This document shows, in pieces, positions 1-6,401 of a DNA stretch of 12,061 bases. A program made the position numbers and the translations under genes. Position 1 is the stretch's first letter. Each line of letters begins with the position of its first letter. Origin of the DNA: UBA5195 sp034432755 (GTDB lineage: Bacteria > Chloroflexota > Anaerolineae > Anaerolineales > Villigracilaceae). The stretch spans positions 1 to 12,061 of the forward strand of contig DAOUBQ010000075.1 in the NCBI GenBank assembly GCA_034432755.1. Reading direction: 5' to 3'. Under the pieces are notes generated by a model. The model was given only the letters and a program-made list of their open reading frames with translations. It was not told the origin of the DNA and searched no databases.

Positions 1-330
1 GGCGGGGCGCAGCGTTTCCTCGGCACAGCGCTCAACATGAAACCCATCCTGAAGATACACGAGGGCAAAATTCAGGCCGAGGAACGAGTGCGCACCAAGG
101 GCAAAGCGTTGGAACGCCTGGTGGAAATCGTGAGCGAGGAATGCCGCGGGACAGCCCCAGTCCGCCTGGCGGCGCTTCATGCCAATTCCCTCGCAGAAGC
201 CCAAAGCGTTCTGGACAAAGCCTCGGCCCTGCTCAACCCGATAGAGACCTTCACCTGTGAACTCAGCCCGGTCATCGGCACACACGTTGGGCCAGGAACA
301 ATCGCCCTGGCATACCAGGCCGGAATTTAA
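1..330 (+). CDS. DegV family fatty-acid-binding protein, C-terminal part (5' end outside window)
   Basis: The frame is open from base 1, so this is the 3' end of a longer gene. Twelve in-frame codons precede the first ATG at 37, and they read as DegV sequence (GGAQRFLGTALN then MKPIL). The ATG at 37 is therefore an internal Met and not the start. DegV proteins are roughly 280 residues long and bind a long-chain fatty acid. In some bacteria they act as the acyl-binding subunit of fatty-acid kinase (FakB). The visible 109 residues carry the family's typical end: 'LNMKPIL.I.EGKI' followed by a charged 'ERVRTKGKALERLVEI' helix, then a C-terminal 'GTHVGPGTIALAYQ' motif. A kinase partner (FakA) is not visible, so the biochemical role is inferred from family only. 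The stop lies 24 bases before udk. Confidence 0.9.
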   Translation, partial: GGAQRFLGTALNMKPILKIHEGKIQAEERVRTKGKALERLVEIVSEECRGTAPVRLAALHANSLAEAQSVLDKASALLNPIETFTCELSPVIGTHVGPGTIALAYQAGI

Positions 331-341
331 CCGCGAACGGG

Positions 342-347
342 TATAAT
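342..347 (+). promoter_or_regulatory. -10 box of udk, leaderless-type promoter
   Basis: A perfect TATAAT lies in the 23-base gap between degV and udk. Taking its last base (347) as -7 puts +1 at base 354, exactly the A of the udk ATG. The gap has no Shine-Dalgarno sequence, which fits a leaderless mRNA. I see no convincing -35 hexamer 16-18 bases upstream; that stretch lies inside the degV end. The transcription start is inferred, not seen. Confidence 0.6.
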
Positions 348-353
348 CTAGCC

Positions 354-980
354 ATGGCTTCGCAGCCTCTCCCCCTCGTCATTGGCATTGCGGGTGGTTC
401 TGGTTCTGGCAAAACGACCGTCGCCCAGGAAATCCTGAACCGGGTGGGGCCTTCGCGCATCGCCTACCTGCCGCACGATGCTTACTACCGCGACCTGAGC
501 GGCCTACCGCCCGTTCAGCGCGCCGAGGTCAATTTTGACCACCCCAACTCGCTGGAAAACGAACTACTCATCCAACACGTCTTGCAACTCAAGGGCTACC
601 AACCGGTCGAACTGCCCGTCTACGACTTTTCAATTCACACCCGCACCGAGAAAACCATCACCATCAAGCCCCAGCGAGTTATCATGGTGGAGGGGATTCT
701 CATCTACGCCGAGCCAGAACTGCGCAAACTGTTCGACATCCGCATCTTCGTGGATACCGATTCTGACCTGCGCTTCATCCGCCGCTTGCAGCGCGACTTA
801 AGCGAGCGCGGGCGCACGACCGAATCGGTCATCCACCAATATCTCAAGACCGTGCGCCCCATGCACCTCGAATTTGTGGAACCATCCAAACGTTACGCCG
901 ATGTCATCATCCCAGAGGGCGGTTTCAACACCGCTGCCCTCGATATGGTCGTGGCGCGCATCGAGGAGATGCTGCGCTGA
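354..980 (+). CDS. udk: Uridine kinase (uridine/cytidine kinase)
   Basis: This enzyme phosphorylates uridine and cytidine to UMP and CMP using a nucleoside triphosphate, in cytoplasmic pyrimidine salvage. The 208-residue length is normal for the family. The Walker A loop GGSGSGKTT is at residues 14-22. A nucleoside-binding region follows, with HDAYYRD at 41-47, FDHPNS at 61-66 and the YDFSIHTR segment at 90-97. The MVEGILIY strand is at 111-118. The basic lid RRLQRDLSERGRT is at 143-155, followed by RPMHLEFVEPSKRYADVIIP, typical of Udk. The ATG at 354 is the only sensible start: it directly follows the promoter and leaves a full N-terminal beta strand before the P-loop. It sits 24 bases after degV but probably has its own leaderless transcript. 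A phosphoribulokinase-like relative is a less likely alternative. Confidence 0.93.
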   Translation: MASQPLPLVIGIAGGSGSGKTTVAQEILNRVGPSRIAYLPHDAYYRDLSGLPPVQRAEVNFDHPNSLENELLIQHVLQLKGYQPVELPVYDFSIHTRTEKTITIKPQRVIMVEGILIYAEPELRKLFDIRIFVDTDSDLRFIRRLQRDLSERGRTTESVIHQYLKTVRPMHLEFVEPSKRYADVIIPEGGFNTAALDMVVARIEEMLR

Positions 981-1073
981 GCCAGACTCCAACAGCTCCA
1001 GGTGTTGGGCTTAATCACTACTTCAAAACGAGTCGAAAACCTGGAGATTTTCGGCCCCATACAGGAGACAGAC

Positions 1074-1583
1074 ATGAAACAATGGAACACCCCGCCCGCT
1101 ATGCAAATCAACCCCAAAAAGAAATACACCGCGACCATCTCAACCGACAAGGGAGATATGGTGCTGGAACTGTTCGCCGATAAAGCCCCCGTCACAGTCA
1201 ACAACTTCGTATTCCTGGCCCGCGAAGGATTCTACGATGGCACAATTTTCCATCGCGTCATTGCCGATTTCATGGCCCAGGGTGGTGACCCAACCGGCAG
1301 CGGGCGCGGCGGCCCCGGCTACCGCTTCCAGGATGAATTCCACCCCTCGCTGCGGCACAACAAACCCGGTATCCTTTCGATGGCGAACGCCGGGCCCAGC
1401 ACCAACGGCTCGCAGTTCTTCATCACCCACGTTCCCACCCCCTGGCTCGATAACAAGCACAGTGTCTTTGGCCAAATCACCTCCGGCATGGAGGTGCTGA
1501 TGTCCATTCCTCCGCGCGACCCAATGCGCCCCGAGTACCCCGGCGTCAAAATCAACGCCGTCACCATCACCGAAAGCGAATAA
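1074..1583 (+). CDS. Peptidyl-prolyl cis-trans isomerase, cyclophilin type
   Basis: A 169-residue cyclophilin that would catalyse proline cis-trans isomerisation during protein folding. It has no signal peptide or lipobox, so it should be cytoplasmic. The active-site pattern is complete when set against human CypA from memory: FHR at 59-61 (Arg61), FMAQGGD at 66-72 (Phe66, Met67, Gln69), MANAGP at 103-108, NGSQFFIT at 111-118 (Phe116), then Trp124 and His129 in PWLDNKHSVFG. I chose the ATG at 1074 because AGGAGA (1063-1068) lies 5 bases upstream and the cyclophilin fold begins soon after. An in-frame upstream start at 1002 would add 24 residues that look unrelated to the family and has no ribosome site. 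The gene heads a tight run with the VTT gene six bases downstream. Confidence 0.93.
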   Translation: MKQWNTPPAMQINPKKKYTATISTDKGDMVLELFADKAPVTVNNFVFLAREGFYDGTIFHRVIADFMAQGGDPTGSGRGGPGYRFQDEFHPSLRHNKPGILSMANAGPSTNGSQFFITHVPTPWLDNKHSVFGQITSGMEVLMSIPPRDPMRPEYPGVKINAVTITESE

Positions 1584-1589
1584 GCCGCC

Positions 1590-2138
1590 ATGACCCCTGA
1601 GCGCCGCGCCACCCTTTTACGGATATTAGCCCTGGTTGGTGTTGCGGCGCTCATCGTTTTATTGTTCGTTTACCGCGACCAGGTCATCAAACTGCAACAA
1701 TACGGCTACATCGGAATTTTCCTGATTTCAATTGCCGCCAACGCCACCATCATCATCCCGCTGCCCGGGGTTGCCATTACCACCGCAATGGGGGCGATTT
1801 TCCACCCGCTAGGCGTGGCCATCGCCGCCGGGCTGGGCGCCTCGCTCGGCGAACTTTCCGGCTACCTGGCCGGGTTCAGCGGACAGGGCCTCGCCGAAAA
1901 AACCGCCGTTTATGACAAACTGACCCGCTGGATGAAAGACCATCCACGCTTGAACATGCTTGTCATCCTCGGGCTGGCCTTCATCCCCAACCCGCTGTTT
2001 GACATTGCCGGTTTCGCCGCTGGTACGTTAAAAATCCCGCTCTGGCAGTTTGTACTCCCCTGCGCTGTTGGCAAAATCTTGAAAATGCTGCTTTTTGCCT
2101 ATGCCGGGGCATTTTCTTTCGATTGGCTGATGAAATAA
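1590..2138 (+). CDS. VTT-domain (DedA/SNARE-associated-like) integral membrane protein, copy 1
   Basis: A 182-residue polytopic membrane protein. Hydrophobic segments lie around residues 9-27, 39-58, 60-85, 121-138 and 152-176. The loop motif FIPNPLFDIAGFAAG at 131-145, ahead of a final hydrophobic stretch, is the signature of VTT/DedA-like proteins. Some members of that superfamily act as lipid scramblases or undecaprenyl-phosphate flippases; the substrate here is unknown. The N-terminal half carries the re-entrant-like IIPLPGVAITTAMGAIFHPLG segment (55-75). The ATG is 6 bases after the cyclophilin stop with no clear Shine-Dalgarno, so translation is probably coupled. It is paralogous to the protein at 3576-4193. 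The M20 peptidase follows after 13 bases, so cyclophilin, VTT and peptidase look like one transcript. Confidence 0.85.
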   Translation: MTPERRATLLRILALVGVAALIVLLFVYRDQVIKLQQYGYIGIFLISIAANATIIIPLPGVAITTAMGAIFHPLGVAIAAGLGASLGELSGYLAGFSGQGLAEKTAVYDKLTRWMKDHPRLNMLVILGLAFIPNPLFDIAGFAAGTLKIPLWQFVLPCAVGKILKMLLFAYAGAFSFDWLMK

Positions 2139-2151
2139 ACCGGGAGACATC

Positions 2152-3504
2152 ATGGAAAAAATAGATTCCTACCTTACCGAACACCTCGACGAAAGCATTG
2201 GCGAACTTTGCACATTGGTGGCCCAGCCCTCCGTTGGCGCGCAAAACTGGGGACTGGAAGAATGCGCCGCGCTGGTAGCCGAAATGCTCAAAAAACGCGG
2301 CTTCAGCGCCGAAATCCTGCCCACCGGCGGCGCGCCGGTCGTCTTTGGCGAGCGCCAGGGCAAAAACACCGCCAAAACCCTGCTATTCTATTGTCATTAC
2401 GATGTCCAGCCCGCCGAACCGCTCGAACTCTGGGAAACGCCACCCTTCGAGCCATCCCTGCGCGAGGGCAAACTCTATGGGCGCGGCGTCAGCGACGACA
2501 AAAGCCACATCACCGCACGCCTGTTCGCCCTCGACGCCCTGCTCGCCACCGAGGGTGAACTGCCCTGCAATGTCAAATTCATCATCGAGGGCGAAGAAGA
2601 AACCGGTTCGGTTCACCTCCCGGCCTTCATCACCGCCAACAAAGAAAAACTGGCCGCCGATGCCTGCATTTGGGAATTTGGCGGCGTGGACCACCGCGAA
2701 GTACCCATGCAATACCTCGGCCTGCGCGGAATTTGCTACGTTCAACTTTCCGTGGAGACGGCGGCCATAGACGTGCATAGCGGAGTCGGCGGGAGCATCT
2801 TCCCCAACGCCGCCTGGCGGCTGGTTTGGGCGCTCAACACCCTCAAAGGGCCCGATGAGAAAATCCGCATCCCCGGCTGGTACGATGACATCCTCCCCCC
2901 CACCCCCCGCGACCGGCAGTTGTTCGACCTCCAGCCCGATGCCGCCCCCGAATACAAGAAAATGTACGGCGTCAAGGAGTTCCTGAAGGGCCTGACCGGC
3001 GGCACCGACCTGTACATGGCCGAAGTCTTCGAGCCAACCTGCACCATCTGCGGGCTAACGAGCGGCTACCAGGGGCCAGGCTCCAAGACCGTTTTACCCG
3101 CCAAAGCCTCGGCCAAAGTAGATTTCCGCCTCGTCCCCGGCCAAACCATCGAAAAATGCCTGACCCTGTTGCGCCAGCACCTCGACCGCGAAGGCTTCCC
3201 CGATGTCCAAATCACATTCATGGGCGGCGGCCCGGCGGCCAAAACCAACCCCGATGACCCCTTCATCAAACTGGTCGTAGACACCGCCGAAGAAGTATAC
3301 GAACACCCCATGCAACTGATTCCGATGGTCGGCGGCAGCGGGCCAAACTACCCATTTGTCCATGAACTTAAACTCCCCGTCGCCACCGCTGGCCTGGGCT
3401 ACCCCGATACCCGCGCCCACGCCCCCAACGAAAACATCCGCCTCGACCTTTACCTGAAACACGCCCGCCACATGGCGCGCGTCCTGAAAGAATTTGCAAA
3501 ATAA
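2152..3504 (+). CDS. M20 family metallo-dipeptidase
   Basis: A 450-residue zinc peptidase of the M20 family (carnosinase/dipeptidase-like branch), expected to hydrolyse dipeptides or related N-acyl amino acids in the cytoplasm; no signal peptide is present. Metal and catalytic residues are visible: CHYDVQPA at 81-88 (His82, with Asp84 orienting the base), GRGVSDDK at 110-117 (Asp115), EGEEETGS at 146-153 (Glu149 as base, Glu150 as ligand), and RAHAPNE at 421-427 (His423). The fifth ligand is usually Asp; the corresponding stretch here is WEFGGVD (174-180), so Glu174 may substitute. His209 in the DVHSG motif opens the lid/dimerisation domain, about 200-320. GGGAGA-like purines (GGGAGA at 2142-2147) lie 4 bases before the ATG, supporting the start. 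The exact substrate cannot be read from sequence. Confidence 0.92.
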   Translation: MEKIDSYLTEHLDESIGELCTLVAQPSVGAQNWGLEECAALVAEMLKKRGFSAEILPTGGAPVVFGERQGKNTAKTLLFYCHYDVQPAEPLELWETPPFEPSLREGKLYGRGVSDDKSHITARLFALDALLATEGELPCNVKFIIEGEEETGSVHLPAFITANKEKLAADACIWEFGGVDHREVPMQYLGLRGICYVQLSVETAAIDVHSGVGGSIFPNAAWRLVWALNTLKGPDEKIRIPGWYDDILPPTPRDRQLFDLQPDAAPEYKKMYGVKEFLKGLTGGTDLYMAEVFEPTCTICGLTSGYQGPGSKTVLPAKASAKVDFRLVPGQTIEKCLTLLRQHLDREGFPDVQITFMGGGPAAKTNPDDPFIKLVVDTAEEVYEHPMQLIPMVGGSGPNYPFVHELKLPVATAGLGYPDTRAHAPNENIRLDLYLKHARHMARVLKEFAK

Positions 3505-3512
3505 ACTTCCTG

Positions 3513-3546
3513 TTCGCGCCGCAACCACCCTGCGGCGCGAACCTTT
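3513..3546 (+). terminator. Hairpin terminator after the M20 peptidase gene
   Basis: A perfect 11-bp stem, TTCGCGCCGCA (3513-3523) with TGCGGCGCGAA (3531-3541), closes a 7-base loop 8 bases after the peptidase stop. Only a short T-run (CCTTTT, 3542-3547) follows, so termination may be partial. Its position argues that the operon ends here and that the second VTT gene has its own promoter or relies on read-through. Confidence 0.7.
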
Positions 3547-3575
3547 TGAACAACACGCTTACAAGTAACGTTCTC

Positions 3576-4193
3576 ATGACCGAGCAACCCACCAACGCAC
3601 CAGAAAAAAACCACCCAACGACCGCCATGGTCAAAACAACGCCGCCCGCCGAACAGCCCGCCAGTTGGCGCATCAACCTGCTGCGGGGTCTCATCCTGGT
3701 GGCAGTCGTCCTCATCAGCCTGCTGCTCATCAACCAGCGCAAAACAATCCAGGGGCTGGCAGGCGTCGGCTATCCGGGCATCTTCGTAACAGCCATGATT
3801 TCCAGTGCAACGGTGCTGGTCCCTGGCCCCGGGCTGGCAATTGTCTTCACCATGGGCGGAATCCTGCATCCGCTGGGCGTAGCCCTGGCAGCCGGGAGCG
3901 GCGCAGCGGTGGGGGAAATCTCCGCTTACCTGGCCGGAATCAGCGGGCGGGCGGTTATCGAACGGATAGATATTTACCGACGCATCCGACCCCAAATCGT
4001 CAAATACGGCCTCTTTGCCATCTTCCTGCTCGGCGTCATCCCCAATCCCACCTTCGACCTGGCCGGCATTGCCGCCGGGGCCCTCAAAATGACCTTCTGG
4101 AAGTTTTTCCTGGCCGTCTGGGCTGCCCAGGTCATCAAAATGCTCTTTATCGCCTTTGCCGGGTCTTTTTCACTGAACTGGTTGATAGGCTAG
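3576..4193 (+). CDS. VTT-domain (DedA/SNARE-associated-like) integral membrane protein, copy 2
   Basis: A 205-residue membrane protein clearly paralogous to the one at 1590-2138. Shared landmarks are HPLGVA-AAG-GA--GE-S-YLAG-SG in the middle and IPNPTFDLAGIAAGALK at 155-171 (copy 1 has IPNPLFDIAGFAAGTLK). It differs by a hydrophilic Pro/Thr-rich N-terminal tail of about 30 residues before the first membrane segment. I chose the ATG at 3576. A TTG at 3546 would lengthen it by 10 codons but falls in the T-run of the preceding terminator. An ATG at 3627, giving 188 residues and removing most of the tail, is also possible because neither start has a clear ribosome site. The function is presumably lipid or lipid-linked substrate translocation as in other VTT proteins; this is family-level inference. 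Confidence 0.82.
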   Translation: MTEQPTNAPEKNHPTTAMVKTTPPAEQPASWRINLLRGLILVAVVLISLLLINQRKTIQGLAGVGYPGIFVTAMISSATVLVPGPGLAIVFTMGGILHPLGVALAAGSGAAVGEISAYLAGISGRAVIERIDIYRRIRPQIVKYGLFAIFLLGVIPNPTFDLAGIAAGALKMTFWKFFLAVWAAQVIKMLFIAFAGSFSLNWLIG

Positions 4194-4199
4194 TATAAT
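4169..4199 (+). promoter_or_regulatory. Promoter of the CBS-ACT gene
   Basis: A perfect TATAAT (4194-4199) begins right after the TAG stop of the second VTT gene. The best upstream hexamer is TTCACT (4169-4174), only 4 of 6 to consensus and 19 bases away, so the -35 is weak. The predicted start near 4206 gives a leader of about 26 nt. A strong AGGAGG (4221-4226) lies 5 bases before the ATG at 4232, so unlike udk this transcript would carry a normal ribosome-binding site. Confidence 0.6.
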
Positions 4200-4231
4200 T
4201 AAAGCACCGTAAATTTCAAAAGGAGGCTCCC

Positions 4232-4870
4232 ATGCTTGTTGGCGAACGAATGTCCAAACCCGTCATTACGATTTCTCCCGAAATGCCCATTCCCGATGCG
4301 CTTAACCTGATAAAAAAAGAACACATCCGCCGCGCCCCGGTTGTCAAAGATGGCAAACTGGTCGGCATCGTCTGTGACGTTGACCTGCTGAATGCATCCC
4401 CCTCACCCGTCACCACCCTCAGCATTTGGGAGATGAACTACCTCCTCAGCAAAATCACCGTCTCTGAAGTGATGAGCAAAAACGTGCTGACCGTCACCGA
4501 AGACACCCCCATCGAGCAGGCTGCCCGCATCATGGCCGATAACAAAATTGGCGGCCTGCCCGTCATGCGCGATGGCTACGTAGTCGGCATCATCACCGAA
4601 ACCGACCTGTTCAAAATCTTCCTTGAACTGCTCGGCGCGCGTGAAAATGGTGTGCGCGTCACCGCCCTCATTGAAGATAAACCCGGCCAGCTGGCGCACT
4701 TCACCGAGGCCATCGCCGAAAAACACGGCAACTTCGTGGCCTTTGGCGTCATCACCGGCGAAACCCCAGCCGATAAGCTGCTCACCTGCAAAATTCAGGG
4801 GCTAACCCCCGAAGAAGTGCGGCAAACCCTTCAGCCACTCGTCAAAGAATTTATTGACATCCGCGCCTAA
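4232..4870 (+). CDS. AcuB-like CBS-CBS-ACT domain protein
   Basis: A 212-residue soluble regulatory protein. A tandem CBS pair occupies about residues 6-55 (VGERMSKPVITISPEMPI to LVGIVCDVDLL) and 77-132 (VSEVMSKNVLTVTEDTPI to VVGIITETDLF). An ACT-like domain follows from about 141 to 210 (VRVTALIEDKPGQLAHFTEAIAEKHGN). CBS pairs typically bind adenine nucleotides and ACT domains bind amino acids or other small ligands, so this is likely a metabolic sensor. The order matches AcuB of Bacillus, but no acetoin-utilisation genes are present, so I give no symbol. The AGGAGG 5 bases before the ATG fixes the start. It appears monocistronic: its own promoter lies upstream and a strong terminator begins 8 bases after the stop. 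Confidence 0.88.
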   Translation: MLVGERMSKPVITISPEMPIPDALNLIKKEHIRRAPVVKDGKLVGIVCDVDLLNASPSPVTTLSIWEMNYLLSKITVSEVMSKNVLTVTEDTPIEQAARIMADNKIGGLPVMRDGYVVGIITETDLFKIFLELLGARENGVRVTALIEDKPGQLAHFTEAIAEKHGNFVAFGVITGETPADKLLTCKIQGLTPEEVRQTLQPLVKEFIDIRA

Positions 4871-4877
4871 ACAAGCG

Positions 4878-4912
4878 CGTCCCGAAGGCAAAGAACCTTC
4901 GGGACGTTTTTT
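4878..4912 (+). terminator. Strong intrinsic terminator between convergent genes
   Basis: A perfect 11-bp stem CGTCCCGAAGG (4878-4888) / CCTTCGGGACG (4896-4906) with loop CAAAGAA is followed by TTTTTT (4907-4912). This is a textbook terminator for the CBS-ACT gene. The T-run runs into the TAA stop of the minus-strand pseudouridine synthase (4911-4913). The same stem may also stop leftward transcription, although the leftward 3' flank (CGCTTGTTT) is a poorer U-tract. Confidence 0.9.
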
Positions 4913-5768
4913 ATTTCTTGAATGTCTTGCGCCCGGGCTTGCCGCCGTTATCAGGCGGGGGCGTTCGCCCGCGCTTTTTCTCCGTCTCGCGGAGCGGATT
5001 CGGCCCCGCTGGCAACTTTCTGACCGTTTTCGAGCGCGCCGCCAGCCTGGGCAGTTCCCCCTTCAAAGCCGAAACTTCTTCCGTTGAAAGAAACCGCCAC
5101 TCCCCCGGTTTCAACGTCCCCAGCCGCAGCGTGCCAATCCGCACACGCAAGATTCTGACGACAGGCAGCCCCAGTTTCGCCCCAATCTCGCGGATTTGGC
5201 GTTTGCGGCCCTCTTTCATAATCACCCGCAGCCACATGCCCTTCCCCGATTCAGACGCTACCAGCACGGTGGCCGGCTGGGTTTTGTAGCCATCCTCCAA
5301 CACCACCCCGCGCCGCCAGGTAGCCAGCTGCTCCTGGTCAGGGTGACGCGCCACCAGCACGCGGTACTCCTTCTCGTGACCGTGCGATGGGTGCGACAGT
5401 TTTTGGGCCAGGTCGCCGTCGTTGGTCATCAGCACCAGCCCCTCGCTATCGAAATCCAGCCGTCCCACCGGGTAGAGCCGTTCTGCAACCGGCACCAGGT
5501 CGCGCACCGTTTTGCGCGTATCACCCGGCTCCGGCTCCACCGTTGTCAGCACAAAGCGCGGCTTGTGCAGAGCAATATACACCTTCTGTTCGGGGGCCTT
5601 CACCGCCCGCCCATCCACCGTGATTTTAGCAATCGCCGGGTCTGCCTTCTGCCCAATCACCGCCACCTGGCCATCAACGCGCACGCGCCCGGCCAGGATA
5701 AGTTCTTCACAATCGCGCCGCGAGCCAAGCCCGGCGGCAGCCATAATTTTCTGTAAGCGTTCTTCCAT
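4911..5768 (-). CDS. RsuA/RluB-family pseudouridine synthase
   Basis: A 285-residue enzyme that would isomerise specific uridines in ribosomal RNA to pseudouridine. Residues 1 to about 60 form an S4 RNA-binding domain (ERLQKIMAAAGLGSRRDCEELI, then GRVRVDG). The synthase domain contains PVGRLDFDSEGLVLMTNDG starting at 100, with Asp105 in GRLD as the catalytic aspartate. The conserved EGRKRQIRE is at 186-194. The C-terminal 45 residues or so are Lys/Arg/Pro/Gly-rich and probably disordered, as in several RluB-type proteins. Whether it modifies 23S (RluB/RluE/RluF type) or 16S rRNA (RsuA type) cannot be decided here. The ATG (5768-5766) has no ribosome site and lies 7 bases from a TATAAT on the minus strand, suggesting leaderless translation. 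The gene is divergent from the hydrolase at 5792. Confidence 0.92.
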   Translation of the reverse strand: MEERLQKIMAAAGLGSRRDCEELILAGRVRVDGQVAVIGQKADPAIAKITVDGRAVKAPEQKVYIALHKPRFVLTTVEPEPGDTRKTVRDLVPVAERLYPVGRLDFDSEGLVLMTNDGDLAQKLSHPSHGHEKEYRVLVARHPDQEQLATWRRGVVLEDGYKTQPATVLVASESGKGMWLRVIMKEGRKRQIREIGAKLGLPVVRILRVRIGTLRLGTLKPGEWRFLSTEEVSALKGELPRLAARSKTVRKLPAGPNPLRETEKKRGRTPPPDNGGKPGRKTFKK

Positions 5769-5774
5769 AACGAA

Positions 5775-5784
5775 GATTATAATC
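5775..5784. promoter_or_regulatory. Palindromic, shared -10 element for two divergent leaderless genes
   Basis: The 10-bp perfect palindrome GATTATAATC contains TATAAT on the plus strand (5778-5783) and on the minus strand (5781 down to 5776). Only 23 bases separate the two start codons. Counting from each -10 box, transcription should begin about 1-2 bases before the plus-strand ATG at 5792 and about 1 base before the minus-strand ATG at 5768. Both mRNAs would thus be leaderless or nearly so. No good -35 hexamer is visible in either direction. A GGAGA (5785-5789) lies only 2 bases from the plus ATG, too close for a normal Shine-Dalgarno and outside the predicted transcript. Confidence 0.65.
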
Positions 5785-5791
5785 GGAGAAT

Positions 5792-6382
5792 ATGAAAACC
5801 GCCTTACTCGTTATTGACATCCAGAAAGACTACTTCCCCAGCGGTAAAATGCCGCTGGAAAACCCCGAAACCGCAGCCAAAAACGCCTACACCCTGCTAC
5901 AATGCTTCCGCGAACACGGCGGATTGCACGTCCACATCCAGCACGTCTCCACCCGCCCCGGTGCAACCTTTTTGTTGCCCGGCGACCGGGGAACCGACAT
6001 CCACGACCTGGCGGCTCACTTCGAGGGCGAACCGCTCGTCCAAAAACACTATCCCAATGCCTTTCGTGAGACCCATCTACTTGACCTGCTACGCGGCTGG
6101 GGCGTGGAGCGGGTTATCATCTGCGGCATGATGACCCACCTGTGCGTAGACGCCACCGCTCGCGCTGCCGCCGACCTGGGCTTCAAGGTCATCCTTGCGG
6201 CAGATGCCTGCGCCACCCGCGCCCTGACTTTTGGCAATCGCACCGTCCCTGCCGAGCAGGTCCAAGCCGCTTTCCTGGCCGCACTGCAATCCTATGGACA
6301 GGTGCTGACGGTCGAGCAAATCATCACGCAATTGGCGGCGGAGGAAATCGGCAGGCAGGCAGGTAGACAGGTAAACAAGTAG
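5792..6382 (+). CDS. Isochorismatase-like cysteine hydrolase
   Basis: A 196-residue member of the isochorismatase-like superfamily, which includes nicotinamidases, ureidoacrylate amidohydrolases and related amidases. The catalytic triad is visible: Asp9 in LLVIDIQKDY, Lys85 in LVQKHYPNAF, and Cys118 in GMMTHLCVDATARAA (112-126). The cis-peptide GMMTHLCV region and the LAADACATRA stretch (135-144) are typical. It has no signal peptide and should be cytoplasmic. The substrate is unknown; nicotinamidase metal ligands are not evident. The last dozen or so residues (EEIGRQAGRQVNK) lie on an 8-bp tandem repeat and look like an accidental extension of the fold. The gene starts at a leaderless-type promoter and is probably co-transcribed with the reductase gene 19 bases downstream. 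Confidence 0.9.
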   Translation: MKTALLVIDIQKDYFPSGKMPLENPETAAKNAYTLLQCFREHGGLHVHIQHVSTRPGATFLLPGDRGTDIHDLAAHFEGEPLVQKHYPNAFRETHLLDLLRGWGVERVIICGMMTHLCVDATARAAADLGFKVILAADACATRALTFGNRTVPAEQVQAAFLAALQSYGQVLTVEQIITQLAAEEIGRQAGRQVNK

Positions 6383-6399
6383 ACAGGAAAGCAGGGAAA
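6352..6399 (+). repeat. Degenerate 8-bp tandem repeat, six units
   Basis: Six consecutive 8-base units fill 6352-6399: CAGGCAGG, CAGGTAGA, CAGGTAAA, CAAGTAGA, CAGGAAAG, CAGGGAAA. The first four encode the C-terminal tail and stop of the hydrolase (TAG at 6380-6382). The last two supply the purine-rich ribosome site (AGGGA, 6393-6397) of the next gene. Because 8 is not a multiple of 3, gain or loss of a unit would change the hydrolase reading frame and end point. Confidence 0.75.
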
Positions 6400-6401
6400 T
6401 T

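Noticed and set aside
989..1008. CCAACA / TGTTGG inverted repeat after udk as a terminator
   Set aside because: Only a 6-bp stem with an 8-base loop and no T-run afterward (CTTAAT follows); too weak to call.
1002..1073. Upstream-extended start for the cyclophilin at 1002
   Set aside because: The added 24 residues do not resemble cyclophilins and lack a ribosome site, whereas AGGAGA sits correctly before the ATG at 1074.
3546..3575. TTG start at 3546 for the second VTT gene
   Set aside because: It lies within the T-run of the terminator hairpin that ends the previous transcript; ATG 3576 is preferred.
5196..5756. 186-codon plus-strand ORF within the pseudouridine synthase gene
   Set aside because: His/Arg/Pro-rich shadow frame antisense to a well-recognised enzyme.
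6352..6399. CRISPR-like array
   Set aside because: The units are 8 bases with no spacers; this is a simple tandem repeat.
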